From Hippopus hippopus (Eukaryota; Mollusca; Bivalvia; Cardiida; Cardiidae), in assembly GCA_946811185.2 (NCBI GenBank), contig OX328106.1:48930311-48994310 (forward strand): a DNA stretch of 64,000 nucleotides. Direction: 5' to 3'. The notes under the pieces are model-generated. The model was not told where the DNA came from. It ran no database searches and worked only from the letters and a program-made list of their open reading frames with translations. A program made the position numbers and the translations under genes. Positions 10,160 to 22,519 of this stretch are shown here, in pieces (the first letter of the stretch is position 1; every line of letters starts with the position of its first letter).

Positions 10160-10870
10160 TGTCCGTAGTTCATTTCAAACATAATATGCCATAGTGTTAC
10201 TACGGTCAACTAGGCTGAAGTATGTTCAAAGTATGTTCAAAGTAGGTTCAAACTTGGCAATAAGAGGAAATATAGAAAGTCTAAGTAGGTTAAACTACAA
10301 TGTCAGAACGGTTAACTACATTCAACTGTGTGCAAAGTGGCTAGGGTTAACTAGGGTATTACTACGTCTAACTATGATTATGTTGAAGTATGTATGAACT
10401 ATGTCCTAAGTACGCACAACTACGGTAATTTATGGTCAACTGCATTAAGCTACGATAAACATTGTGGTTGTGCCTGCTTAGTACAGGTAATCTGCAGTCA
10501 TTGTACTTTTAACCGCTGTCACATCTTACGTAGTTGACCGTAGTGGGGAATTACTATAGTTGGCGGTAGTTGAACGTATTAAACACACTACAGTTAAGTA
10601 GGATCAATTATGGTTAACTACGATCAACTATGTTCAAACTACAGTCACAGTAGGGTCACAACATCATAGTTGACCATAACAATTTTTTGAACATGTTCAA
10701 AAATTATGCGCTTACATCGGGCAAATGATAAGTTCAAACTACGTTCATTACTACGTTGAACTACGGTTATCTACAGGTAACTAGGTTCAACTAAATTATA
10801 TACATTCAACTACGGCCATCTACTGTCATTCCCCACTACGGTCAACTACGTAAGGTGTGACTATGGCTTA
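10160..10870. repeat. Degenerate array of 'CTACGGTCAACTA' motifs with an inverted pair
   Basis: About 700 bp are built of variants of TACGGTCAACTA and its complement in both orientations. A clear inverted pair (about 10520-10555 and 10828-10862, CTTACGTAGTTGACCGTAG against CTACGGTCAACTACGTAAG) brackets the second half like element ends. There is no open frame of note. Confidence 0.75.
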
Positions 10871-10976
10871 ATAATGTTTTAGCCATGTAGCGGACAATGT
10901 AAATCCACAAAAGACTGCCTCTCACGTAAAGTTTGATCTTGCTGTATGCCATTGCTATAAGAAACTATTGATATGC

Positions 10977-11273
10977 TTAACTCTTAACCAAACAACAAAA
11001 TTTTAGACTAATCCGAATTCAAAGAATATGCAAACGACAAAATAAATGTGACTTGAAAATTGAAATTTGTTTAGGGGAGGGTGGAAAACATGGTGGAAAA
11101 GGGAGAAAATGCTGGTAACCATTAAAATTGAAATTTGTTTAGGGATGGGTAGAAAACATCGTGGGAAATGGAGAAAATGCTGGTTACCAGCATTTTCTCT
11201 TTTTCCCACAATGTTTTTTAAAGGCTGTTTTCTCAGGGTCGTTAAAAGTAGGCATTGTGTGGTAAAGGGTTAA
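10977..11273 (-). mobile_element. MITE-A copy with an internal duplication
   Basis: TTAA stands at both ends but the copy is ~297 bp. A stretch running from 'AAATTGAAATTTGTTTAGGG' into the left core arm occurs twice (about 11055-11120 and 11125-11185), so two left arms face one right arm. Confidence 0.85.
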
Positions 11274-11276
11274 AGC

Positions 11277-11506
11277 TTAAACCCTTTACCACACAATGCT
11301 GATGTTTAATTACCCTGAAAGAGAAGGTCTTTGAAAACATTGTGGGAGAAGGAGAAAATGCTGATCACCAGCGTTTTCTCCTTTTCCCACAACGTTTTCT
11401 ACACTGTCAAAGGATTTCAGTTCATTTGTACCACTATCAAATTTTGTCATCTGCAGATGCTTTCCATTTGGACGAGTCCGAAATTTGTTGTGTGGTAAAG
11501 GATTAA
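11277..11506 (+). mobile_element. MITE-A copy
   Basis: A full-length copy with TTAA at both ends. The centre is changed to CTGATCACCAGC and the two arms differ at several unpaired positions. Confidence 0.9.
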
Positions 11507-11566
11507 TGGTTACAACAACTGTACATAAAGTTATTAAACTAATTATTATTGCCTGTTTGACCTTAA

Positions 11567-11823
11567 CTATGCTATGTAAAAAGGGGGCTTAATGCAATTG
11601 CAAAAAGTATCGACCCATATCAGCCTGTGCAATCAGCACAGGCTGACATGGATTGAAACTTTTTGCTATTTTCAAATCTCCTGCATGGCAAAAGACCATT
11701 CTACCTCCAGATCCAGACGATTGTTAGACAAAATGGATTTTATAGATCTATAATTATGTGATAACTTCCTTGGTAAAATGCATCACGGAGATGCATTAAG
11801 ACCCCTTTTGCCAGAGCATGATT
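11567..11823. mobile_element. MITE-B copy
   Basis: The left end is CTATGTAAAAAGGGGGCTTA and the right end is CCCCTTTTGCCAGAGCATG. The internal hairpin is ATCAGCCTGTGC / GCACAGGCTGACAT. Confidence 0.85.
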
Positions 11824-12038
11824 CATAAGTATGTGTAGAAATTAAACCATGAAATATTGTGGGGAAAAAGGAGTATGTAATTACATGTCACAAGCAAACA
11901 CTCCTTTCTCCCTAAATTTTCCGGGTCATTCCAAAATAGGTTCCTTTCCATAACATTTTTCTTCTTTGTTTTACAAAATAATACTACTTTGGAGTATGTC
12001 TAAAAATAGGCCAAATGGCAATGGGTTAATGCATATGA

Positions 12039-12255
12039 ACCATGCTCTGGCAAAAGAGGGCTTAATCCATATCCATGATGCATTATACCCAGTAAGTCAT
12101 CATCTCATAACTATGGATCCACAAAATCCATTTTGTCTAATAATCAGCTGAATCCAGAGGTAAATCTGTCCTATGACATGCAGAAAGTTGACTGATAGCA
12201 AAAAATTTTGGCCTATGTCAGCCCACACAGACTGTGCAGGCTTACATGGGCCGAA

Positions 12256-12300
<45 letters not shown>

Positions 12301-12334
12301 ATGCATTAAGCCCCCTTTTTACAGAACACAGCCC
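12039..12334. mobile_element. MITE-B copy carrying a (CT)n tract
   Basis: The ends are ACCATGCTCTGGCAAAAGAG and GCCCCCTTTTTACAGAACA. The usual sequence after the hairpin is replaced by a CT microsatellite at 12257-12298. Confidence 0.8.
12257..12298. repeat. (CT)21 microsatellite
   Basis: An uninterrupted CT run inside the MITE-B copy. Confidence 0.95.
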
Positions 12335-12889
12335 ATATATACTAAACCAATTCATTGGTTAGCATAAATAAATGATTTGCCAGAATGGAAGACTAATAGT
12401 ACACACAAGAAACATTTTTACGTTACAAATGAAGATGCAGTTATTGCAATGTTTTGAATTTTTGGTCAAAATGTCCAAACTATGTCAGAACAGATCAGAC
12501 TCCAGATTCAAGATCATACTGCCTATCTTGCAGAGTTTGATCTTGATCTACACTGTCAGTAGAAGCAGGGGCATAGGTAGCCCTATATTTATGTGGTTTT
12601 ATAGTAGTGCTAGAGGGGTAAAGGGGGACATGCCTCTTTCTCCGATTTTTTCGCGGAGACAATGGTGAAATCTGGTGCATTCTGGGTACATAATTATTCT
12701 GAAACGCTTTACTTAGAACTGAAAATTGACAATTTAAAGAGCATAAAGCAATGAAGCAACGACTAAACCCTTTATTCCGCCAGAGGTTTTTTTTTTGTTA
12801 GAATCATACTGATACAGCCAAGTACTTGCATATAGGCAACTACACACAGGAAATGCAAAATTTTATTGATTTCCTTGATTCAATTACAT
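12335..12889. other. No gene; one short palindromic repeat
   Basis: I see only a copy of the dispersed 'TTGATCTTGATCTACACTG' repeat at about 12488-12556 and AT-rich sequence. Confidence 0.5.
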
Positions 12890-13063
12890 ATATCTCTTTA
12901 CTAAAACAGAGTATTAGACTTGTCCAAACTTAAAGTACTTGCAGACAACATATCAAATAAGCCACTAAAGATAGAATTTCCATTTGAAAAAATACTAAAA
13001 AAAAAAAATTCTCCTTTTTCCACAATGTTTTCATTAGACCCTGGAATTGCTTGTCAAAGGTTT
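12890..13063 (-). mobile_element. MITE-A remnant
   Basis: It keeps 'TTAGACTTGTCCAAACTTAA' and 'TTCTCCTTTTTCCACAATG'. The core's left arm is lost and replaced by a poly-A run. Confidence 0.65.
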
Positions 13064-13504
13064 TAGTGTTAAGGCCTTTATTACACTGATAACAAATCAG
13101 GATGTCTGTTTTTCCTTTTATAAACCCTTACAGGGCCTTTCACAACTCAAGTTGCCTTTGTGACCAGTGTAGATCAAGATCAGACCGTAAAAATCATGCA
13201 TTCTGATATTAAATTTAAACTGTCCACTTTGCTTAGACATTCTAGAAGAGTGCAACCTTAAAATTACAATTATTTGGTTCTTCTTTCTAAGTTTAAATGT
13301 CCCCATGGTTTATCTTGCATGTAAGGGTTAAAAAAATCCCCCTTGAAGCCTAAATCTGTCAGTTTTCTTCATAGAATAAATCTAGCAAAGTAAACGGTAT
13401 CACTTGGACTAGAAATCCTGAGGATGCAAGTTCAAGTCCCCAGCCAGCCCAAAACTCTTTCTACAGATTGATGAGAGTCATTGCCACAGGATTCATTCCT
13501 CTCC

Positions 13505-13742
13505 TACCAAATGGGGTCCTGTGTGGCTCAGTGGCAAAGTGTAGGACTTATGACCTGGAGGCCCAAGATTCAAGCCTCCCTAGATCCATTGGGTAGTTCT
13601 TGGGAGTATCCTTCTGCAAGACACTTCAAAGCCCCAGCCTACTACTGGTGAAACCCAGGAAATACATGAATATGTGAGCTGTCTCCATGATATGACTGAA
13701 ATGTTGAAAGCAGCATAAAACCCTATTCCATCAATCAATCAA
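13505..13742 (+). mobile_element. tRNA-headed SINE with an (ATCA)n tail
   Basis: The head is GTGTGGCTCAGTGGCAAAGT (box A-like) with box B-like AGATTCAAGCC. The body ends in a 'GTTGAAAGCAGCATAAAACC' module and an ATCAATCAATC tail. It is the same general build as the minus-strand SINEs elsewhere. A partial tRNA-like sequence (GATGCAAGTTCAAGTCCCC) lies just before it. Confidence 0.75.
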
Positions 13743-14017
13743 TCTCTCCTACTAAACGATCTTCCTACTATGTTTAAATGTGTGAAGGCAGAATCTAGCT
13801 TGCAAAGAGCATTGTGGAAAGATTAGAACTAGCAACAAATGATTGGGTACACTGGCCAATGTGATTTTAATTGAACAAGAAATCCAAGAGGGCTGGAATT
13901 CCTGCAATGGCAGTGACTGACCACTAGGAGCCCAGTTAAAATACGGTAAAAAAAGGAGTAAGTATAAGATAAAATTTTCCTTTGTAACACCAGCGCAAAT
14001 CCATAATGAAGTTTTCT

Positions 14018-14235
14018 TTAACCCTTTACCATACAATCCCGACTTTTCATGACCCTGAAGGAGCGAGCTTTTGAAAACTTTGTAGGAAAAGGAGAAAATG
14101 CTGGTAACCAGCATTTTTTCCTTTATCCCACAGTTTTCTACCCTGTCAAAGAACATCACTTCATTTGAATGACTTTTGTTTGCAGATTCTTTCGATTTAG
14201 AAGAGTCTGGAATTTGTCGTTTGGTAAAGTGTTAA
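14018..14235 (+). mobile_element. MITE-A copy
   Basis: TTAA stands at both ends. The right arm is shortened (ATCCCACAGTTTTC), giving unpaired differences. Confidence 0.9.
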
Positions 14236-16336
14236 CTGGACTTCAAACAGCCAATCCTCATGTCATATGTTAAGATTTGATGCATATACAAGGGCTGTCC
14301 CAAAATTTTGTGACAAATTCATTGACATAATAAAATGAAACGCTAAAAATGCAATTTTCAGATATGTTTTTAATACATATAATCCAAAAATGTATATCAA
14401 TCAAAGGACTGAAAGTCCTGAAAAGCGGATTTGTTGAACAGTTTTAAGCTATGATTTGATGTAATGAAAATAATTCTTTTTTATCACATGTAATACAGTA
14501 TAGTATGTAAGTAATTAGTAGAGTAAGCAAGGCAATGGGAGTCGAAGTTGTTCTACCAAGTGTGCTGCACAGCAACTGTTATTTTACTACTTATTAGAGT
14601 AGTAATTTGATCCAACAATTTGATGGGGTTTTTTTTATGCTAGTATTATATTTAGGACTGTAAACACGCTTAGGACTTAAAAAAAAAACAAGATGGATTT
14701 ATGTAAGTGAAAGTTATTTGACGAATATATAGAACACTTCAGTTGTTGATGAGTAAGAATAAAAAAAATATACAAAATAGGACGATGATACAAAATGATG
14801 TTTCTGTAAAAACAAAGTGTTAAGGTCTACAGCTGTCAATTAGTTTCAGCAATCATGAACGAATTTGATCAAAGTGTACAATATACTGCTACTTACACAT
14901 GAATGCAAGATGAAATTTTTGTACCTTCTCGTTGAACTCTTTACCAGAGGACAAAATTTATGACTCTCCCAAATTAAAACCAATTATTCAGATTTTCATA
15001 CTCTCAACAAAATCAAAAATGACTTACTGATTTATAGCTGGAAAAAGCATTAGTAAAGAAGAAAGATAAGATTTAGAAAAAAAAAAATATCTGAATTGAT
15101 ATTTCCTTTATGGACTACAAAGCCTCTTTGGGTATTATTAGATTTCATGCCACAGTTTTGAAAAGCCTTGTGGGAATGGTACTTAATCAATAACATGCGC
15201 CGTCTACAAGGATTTATACTCAAATCAGTATCAAGACGTCATATCTGGTGTAATAAAATTAAACAGAGTGGCCTACTGCTTAAGTAGCCTACAATTCCAT
15301 TAACAGACGCCCAAAATTGCATCATTTTACTGAATTTAACTGTGCACATTATATGAAAAGAAATATATATCTGGTAGTATTTATTGGCCTTTTACAAAAT
15401 AATTTTGATTTGTGTCATAAAAACTAAATAGCTCCCTATTTAGAGCATTAACAAACAATTCAATAAATATGGAGCCCTCAGATTATGTGGTTTATATTTG
15501 TAAAAGGTAGAAAAAAATTCTGCGAAAAAAAAAGAAAAGAAATACTGATGTCCTGTTTTCCAACACTGTTTTCATAAGCACAGGACTCATAAAACATAGA
15601 ATTTATTGTGTGCTAAAGGACTAAAACAAGAAAAATCCTCAAAAATTCTCCCAGAGACTTTTTCTTTTTTTCATTCCTACAAAAGTCATTTTTCCCCATT
15701 CCATAACACCATAAAGGATACAATTTCTCTTAACTTAGGTAAGTGTGGCTATATTATCCCATTTTGAAGGATGTTCAGAAAATTTTTTGAAACAACTTAC
15801 CCAATTGGCTGGACTTTATCTAGCTATCTAATAATCTATAACTAATTAATCAAGGGTTTTCAGAAGAACTAGTGAAGGTGGTTTCTGTCTGAGATTATGC
15901 TTTTAGACAGATTGAAAATATTAACAGCTCACCCTAGGGTTTGTAAACATGTGAGCTTAAATAGATACACTAAACATGATGACTATTTTTTCTTTACCAT
16001 AACATTTAAAGCATTTCTAAAATCATTATTATTCATCATTATGCAAGACTCTTTTAATATATTGAAACTTCTGTGCTAAGACATCAAGGTCTTGATTTTT
16101 AAAACAGCATTTTACAAATCTAGTCAGAACATAAACACAACACTTTCTAAACTTTTATATAGTGGGTACAATCATATATACTGCAAACAATTCAAATCTA
16201 AAATAGTGTGCCTATAGGAGTGGAACTTTACTATGTTAGTTGGTCTGATCTTAATCTACTCTTGCTACAATGCAAACAAACTGGCGACATTCTGAAGTAT
16301 AAAGCATGTATTGTTTTGAAACTAGTATGGTTTAGT
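14236..16336. other. AT-rich stretch, no gene seen
   Basis: There are weak MITE-A-like traces near 14935-15210 and 15535-15615 (for example TTTTCCAACACTGTTTTCAT), too eroded to bound. I see no coding exon. Confidence 0.45.
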
Positions 16337-16569
16337 TTAACCCCATATCAAACAATCCAGACTTTTAACAACCCTTAGGAAGAAGGCTTTTAAAAAGAAT
16401 TTGGGTATACACGTAAAAGAAAATGCTGGTAACCAGCATTTGTCTTTTCCCACAATGTCTTCTGACCTTCCAAAAATAAAATTCATTTTTTGAGTCACAT
16501 TGATTCTGTTATCAGCAAGTGCTTTCCATTTGAACAAGTCTAAAATTTTGTTGTGCGGTAAAGAGTTAA
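16337..16569 (+). mobile_element. MITE-A copy
   Basis: TTAA stands at both ends. The core's outer left arm is replaced by 'GGGTATACACGTAAAAG' while the inner arms around GGTAACC survive. Confidence 0.88.
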
Positions 16570-17455
16570 AAAAACACTGGAGTCCTCTCAGGGAAATAGA
16601 AACAATGGCATTTTGTATGTAATTTCCTACTCAAAGCACATTGTCCTTTCTATGATTTTAACACCTAAGAATCCCTTCAAGGGTTCTTCAAAATTACTAT
16701 ACAACTTGAAACTATTAATTTCAAAATGAAATACAAAATCAAACTAGAAACAACAATTTGATTGTTCAGATAAAATGATTTCTTCTTTCTTTTGAAAAGA
16801 ATATTCTTGGTTTTATTCCTGAACTAAAAAATGTTATGTAATAGTCTGAAAAGTGAAAACTAAATGGTGCGTTCAGTATTTTCCAAGATCTATGAGTAAT
16901 TCATGAATTTTGGATATACCTTCCTTCTGTTACATAAATGAAAATTCACTTTGTATCATCATAAAGACACAAGTCAAGAAAATAATGATATCACACAAGA
17001 AAAGTAAACTCATACAATGCCATAAAACATGAAATTGATTGTAACTACCTTCAAGAATAATTTGATGTTTGACTGATTTCTGTTGGTTACATTAGTTTCA
17101 ACACTGTTTCTGGCTTACAATGACAACAACTCATTTATTTGTGTACCACTTGTGTTTTACTACAGCTAGGCTGATTCTCCGCAGTGTCTTGTCCATAGGC
17201 ACTCCTACAAAATCCTGGCAACTTGGTAAGGATAAAACCCAGGATAACCCATCCTGCACCTTCAACAATCAGCCACAGTCTCACATAACCTCACTAAATA
17301 AATGAACGAGATTATGTCCTTTCACCCCTATACTGGTGAAAGTATAAAAAAAAAAAAACGTTTGCTGTACAGATTCAAGCTTTGACCTCATATTCTGCGC
17401 ATTCTGTCTGAACTTAGATTATCATACACAGTTTCAAAAAAAAATGGTGTTACTC

Positions 17456-17695
17456 TTAACTAAAAAATGGACTGATACACATACTTAATACCGGTAATTT
17501 CATATAGAATCTAGATTCCTTTTTGAAGTTTTGAGCCACATCTTTGTGAATTTGAGTCATACTACATAATTGAACCATTGCAGGGACAAGTGCAAAAAAA
17601 AACCATGATGTAGCATTATCAGATACTTGAAATTCAATATTAACACTGGTATAACGGTTATTCATTACATCCAATGCAGTTTTGAGTGAATCCAT
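17456..17695 (-). other. Candidate exon of unknown gene
   Basis: A 79-codon open frame begins at an ATG 8 bases downstream of a plausible acceptor (CTTTTCATTAG). It reads with varied composition (MDSLKTALDVMNNRYTSV..., then TQIHKDVAQNFKKESRF) rather than like repeat translation. I do not recognise the product and no clear donor follows. It may be chance. Confidence 0.25.
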
Positions 17696-17970
17696 TTTTC
17701 ATGGTCTAATGAAAAGAATTAAAATCATCACTCATCACTTGGAAGAAAATAGTACAGAAATGATATGTTTTTTGATATCCGTAAATCCCTGCCCTGGGTA
17801 CAGATGAAGGCACTATAGTAGCCAGAATGGACTAAGATTACACCCAGTGTGACAAGTTGCCATGCAAAGTTGACTTTTACGTAACTAAAATGCAACTTTC
17901 AAGTTGATAGTACACATCCAAATATTTCTATTTCAAAATTATTTTTGCGGGGAAAAATACCTCCTTACCG

Positions 17971-18035
17971 GGCAGTATAGATCAAAGATCAGACTGCACG
18001 TTCGGTGCAATCTGATCTTGATCTACACTGTCTGC
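17971..18035. repeat. Short palindromic repeat 'GATCTTGATCTACAC'
   Basis: An inverted pair, AGATCAAAGATCAGACTGC / GCAATCTGATCTTGATCTAC, folds on itself. Related full or half copies lie near 1622-1652, 4332-4386, 12488-12556, 13150-13215, 16229-16266, 29390-29440 and 52430-52495, so this is a small dispersed family. Confidence 0.75.
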
Positions 18036-19395
18036 AAAAGGTCCTTGAGTAGCACTTAGCAGGCTAAGGGTCAAAGGAATTGGTACCTCTATAAAACTTT
18101 AAAAACTATAGGCATACTTTCATTCTGAGGTTTGAATTACTTGCTGTTTACATGAAGCACAGAACTGTCTCTAATATGGGTTGAGCAGCAGTTCATCATA
18201 AATATGTATTTTATTAAATAAAGTGCAAATATCTTCAAGCATAAAAATACATCAAAGAATTTAAATCTACATGTGCAAATAGTAAGACGTATAGATGCAT
18301 TCCTGTGGACCCTTTATCATACCTCTGTCTGCAAACTCTGCATTCTTTTTTATTCTTTTGCATGAAATGTGAAGCGTATTAGAAGGACTATGAATGGTTT
18401 TACACCTTGAAGACAATTGACAGTCTGAGGCTTAAAGTCAAGGATGTTAGGTTAAGTAAGTGGATGTCTAGTTAACTGAGATGGACACTATTTCCTATCA
18501 AAAATCTACAGTATAAATTCATGTCACAGGTTCGTACTTGATCAGGGCCGTTTGTGAACGAGGGATTTCTTTGTCCCATCGATATCTGGAGAGAAATCTT
18601 GGAAGAAGTCTTGCATAAATCAAACGTCATTTTTTTTTTAAATAGACTAGACCTACATGATCTCCATTTCTTTAAACGTTTCACAGAAATATTTCAAACA
18701 ATTTGGACATTCGATAGTGCTAGTCAAAGGGCGACCTAACAAGGTGCCGAATCGACTTCATGGGGTTCTGTGTATTTGTTATCGAAAGGGTGTTAAATTA
18801 TTTACGGCCAAATTCTAGCTAGCTATCTGAAGAGTTAAAGAATTTTGATACAATGCATAGTTGAAAAGAGTAATTTAATAAAGAAAATTATTGCTAAATC
18901 TCCTTGTTTATTTCGGCAACGGACAACACAAGATGTGGATGAACATTTCTTGAATGAAAACAAGGGCAGTCTATGTAAACAATGTTCATACGCATATGGC
19001 AACATTTAATGTTCAAAGAAAAAAAGAACAAATTTTGTTTCAGTATTTAAAGTATATCAGACTGACAATTTTTGTAGTTTTGACGAAATTTCGATAAAGA
19101 AACTGAACATAATTTGTATGATTTGTTCAAAGTCAGAGCTGAATATCATTTGTAGATCTGCGTTGTTCATCCCAACACCAGCCATGCAAAACTGAAAGTG
19201 ATCACGCATGCGTCGTTACGCATGATATATTTGGTTCCGGTCAAAACGATCACAGTAAGCCGATTTGCTACATAGCAAATCCGCTAAAAACCAAACGAAA
19301 AACTTTACAAATAAGAAAAGTTACAGCAAAAATACAACAACAACCACGCACAATGCAGCACACGTCAAGAGTCAATAAAGATGTCAATGTTAAGT
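18036..19395. other. No gene seen
   Basis: AT-rich sequence with short open frames on both strands near 18470-18740. They overlap one another and resemble no family I know. Confidence 0.4.
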
Positions 19396-19682
19396 TTAAG
19401 TGATGTTTTCAAAGTACTCTCCAGGAAATTCACCGCATTTGCGTTGTCGTTTAACACACCACTGGTTCGAAGCTATGTTAAACCAAACTTCTGTTAGACC
19501 TCTGTGAAAGCAAGTGTAGCGGACATCAGCTCATCACTAGAACTGAATTTAAAACCCTGTCACTTCTCCTTCAGCTGCGGCAAGTAGGCAAAGACCAGAG
19601 GAGCAGAATCTGGGAGTTTATAAATCTGAGTATAAATTTCCAACTTCTTTGGCGGAGGGGTCTCTGGTGTGTTCCTTATATA

Positions 19683-21020
19683 CGAGCGTTGTTTGATATG
19701 TAATGTGTATTGTATGATATCTCAAAAGCATTCGACTCAAATAGTGAAATGAACATTACATCCCTTCAAAATATTCTCCGCGGTTTGAAATACATAATTT
19801 CAATCTCTGAATCCATTTCTGAAATGCATCACAGTACGCTGATTTAGGTAGACCTCTGAGGCACTGACTGATGGCTGAGCCAAGGGCTTGTCGGGACTTG
19901 TAAATACGACCAGATAAGAACTTTTAAGTTTTGTAAAAAGGAAAAAGTCGCATGGGGCTAGATCTGGAGACTATGGTGGGTGTGGCAAGACAGTAACCTT
20001 CTCTGACTTCAAAAATTGCTTCACATGCTTAGATGTATGTGATGGAGCATTATCATGAAGTAGACGAACATGCCTAAATCCTGACACAGGGTGTCGTTTA
20101 AGATAATATTTCTTGAGCTTTTTTAGTATAACATCTCAGTAATACCGACCTGTAACAATTTTGCCCTTCGGCACCGGAATTTGTACGGCTATACCATCAC
20201 ATGAGAAGAATATGCAATAAAGAACCTTCTTTGTGCTTATGCTTCTTTTGGCAAATGCAGGCCTTCTACCGTGTTTAGTTAGCCATATTTTGTTTCCAAT
20301 TTTTCTTACTGGTTCGAAATAGTGAACCCATGTTTCGTTACCAGTAACGATGTTTGCAAATTGTCTTTGATTGAATTTGGGAAACATTTTGAGCAATTGC
20401 TTAGCAGTTTGTACTCGTACCCGTTTTTGGTCATCTGTCAATATATGCGGTATCCATCAGGCAGAAATCTTTCATACTTTCAAAATACGCTTCAAAATGA
20501 AATGCACCCGCGATAGCAATATGCCAACAGCGTTGGCAATATCACGAATCGTGTATCTGCCATCGCTTTCAATTATTTCCCTGACTTTTGAGACATTTGC
20601 CTTGCCTGTTACAGTCACAGGTAGGCCAGATTTTGCTGCATCTTTGACGGACTCTGTGCCAGTCAGAAATTTCTTTCTCCACCTACCAACTGTCTCATAA
20701 GATACCTTATCAGACCCATAAACTTCCCCCAATTCAGTAAAAATCTGCATTACCGAATGACCGAGTTCTGTGCGAACTTTTATATAAGCTCTAATTTCTT
20801 CAATATTCTTAATCCGTTTCCCAACCACTTTTACAACAGTGGTCAATGACTAGCTCTAATGAAATGACTATAAGTTTAAAACTATGTGGAGCTAAAGGCT
20901 CGTGTTTATACCGTTGGAAAGGTATTGAATAGAGCTATTCAAGCGTATCATCATCCACGAAATCGTTGAAAGCGTTATCGCGATGTGGTACAATACACAT
21001 TACATATCGAACAGCCCTCG
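19683..21020 (-). mobile_element. Mariner element inserted in an older mariner
   Basis: A ~1.34-kb element bounded by inverted repeats CGAGCGTTGTTTGATATGTA (left) and the complement of TACATATCGAACAGCCCTCG (right). The repeats continue as ATGTGTATTGTA, and a TA duplication flanks each side (19681-19682 and 21021-21022). Size, TA target and TIR type fit Tc1/mariner, mariner branch. Confidence 0.9.
19750..20846 (-). pseudogene. Mariner transposase, inactivated
   Basis: The N-terminal part (20846-20472) has the paired helix-turn-helix region expected of mariner: IRAYIKVRTELGHSVMQIF and a YETVGRWRKKF helix. A frame change follows near 20470. The next part (20441-20136) carries VTGNETWVHYFEP, in which the first catalytic Asp of the usual VTGDETW has become Asn. 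Further on, RLLHDNAPS (near 20035-20062) holds the second Asp. SPDLAPCDFFLF (about 19937-19972) holds the third, directly after an in-frame stop where the family has Tyr. Frameshift, stop and lost catalytic residue make it non-functional. Confidence 0.85.
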
Positions 21021-21435
21021 TAGTTCTGTCACTTTCCTTTGGGTTTGAAGTAGTGTAACCATGTCTCATCCGTTGTAATAACATGATCCAATAGGATGTT
21101 TTCTACTTCAACTAAGGCAAGAAACTCTTGGCACGAGTGAACCTTCCTCTGTTTTCATCAGATAGCAAACATTAGACCAATCTCCGCAGACTGGGGACAG
21201 AAGAACTTGAAATGATGGTTGACTACGATACTTCTCTGACTTTTAGTCTCCGATCTGCGAAAATGCATCGCCTCACCAAATCACATGATTCTTCATCAGT
21301 AGAAATCGGCCCACAATTTCATGTTTTCTCATATTCCTGGCGTTTAGCAGCCCTTAAGTCTGTTTTCCTGTCAAGCCACTTGTAGGCTAGTGACTAGGGG
21401 TTACCTGTGTATTGGATTTTCCGCCTTGTTAAACA

Positions 21436-22519
21436 CAGGGATGTAAAATTCCACTCGTCCACTCGTATTGACGAGTAACATTTGGCTTCAGGCAAGTAGA
21501 AAAAATGCTAAGCTCGTCCTGTCGGATGAGAACATTTTAAAACTATTGAATTCTTAATTTGTCCAGTAAAATTCAAATTACAGGTTATTTCACGGCGAAC
21601 ACAAAACAAAAGTAAAACAGAAATTCCAGAGCGTCTCTTCGATCACGATACAGGATGTTTATGTTTATTACGCATGCGCATCTGTAAAGCGCTTGACAGG
21701 TTTTCTGTTCACGGCGTCGGTTAGAGTAGTATACCTGTACGATCTATGCTACAATTCCTTTATTATTAGATCAGGACAGGTTTACCAGTCAAGCCACCAG
21801 AAAAAATACTACTTTGTTTATATCGACACCGTAGTATCGTTGATTCTCATTACTTCGTGAATACTCATATCTTCGTGAATCTATGTTTGCTATCAATATT
21901 TTTTGCTCACTGCTTTTTTTGGCTGCTATGAAACTTTTTAAACTTTCCCGAGAAGCTCTCTAAGCCAAAGAAATAGGTCAAAAACATAATTAAAATAAAA
22001 AAGGTCACATTTTATCGAAAACCACCATTTCCCCCCCCCCCAAATAATTCATTAGTTGTTTGTACATCACAACATTTATTTACACTTTGTGTCCATAGTT
22101 TCAAAGTACGATACAGAATATGCATCTGTGATAAGTTTAGAGGCTGTGATTCACGAATTTATGGGAAATCGTGGTCCGGGAAATCGTCCGGTAAATTTCT
22201 AGCAGTGATCAAATATATTTTTAGGGTGATTTCGTCATGACAAATGAGTTAATTGTACTTTCCCTTGCCCAGAAATAATTTCTGACACTTTCTCTGCCCA
22301 TTAATATGCCGGAATTAAATCATTTCTTTGTTTGTCTCTTTGAAAGAATGAAAATACCATTAAGGTTCACGAATCTTTGAGAAAAGGGCATATATGCAGT
22401 AGAAATGGCCATTCCAAGTCCGCAAGTTGGGACAAGTGATAGTGTCATAAGGACGAGTAACTTTTTCTACCCACTTGTCCTACAGGACAAGTACACAAAG
22501 AAAAAATTTTACATCCCTG
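21436..22519. mobile_element. hAT-like element with CAGGG ends
   Basis: The termini are CAGGGATGTAAAATT and AATTTTACATCCCTG. Subterminal motifs 'GACGAGTA' and 'CACTTGTCCTACAGGACAAGT' recur near both ends. A direct repeat TAAACA flanks it (21430-21435, 22520-22525). It has no transposase, so it is a non-autonomous copy. CAGGG ends suggest hAT, but the duplication is 6 bp rather than the usual 8. Confidence 0.75.

Larger units (their letters stand above)
19396..21410 (-). pseudogene. Old mariner transposase, split by a younger mariner
   Basis: The minus strand of the right flank (about 21180-21023) reads FLALVEVENILLDHV then ITTDETWLHYFKPKGK, the mariner motif around the first catalytic Asp. 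A stop follows. The left flank (19680-19396) continues with degraded frames including KEHTRDPSAKEVG and PDSAPLVFAYLPQLKEK. It ends GGEFPGEYFE-like (CGEFPGEYFENIT) before a TAA at 19398-19396, as mariner C-termini do. The two flanks join across the younger element at 19683-21020. The gene has multiple stops and frameshifts and is dead. Confidence 0.75.

Noticed and set aside
12100..12306. Frames across 12100-12367 with RERERE or SLSLSL runs
   Set aside because: They are made by the (CT)21 microsatellite within MITE-B.
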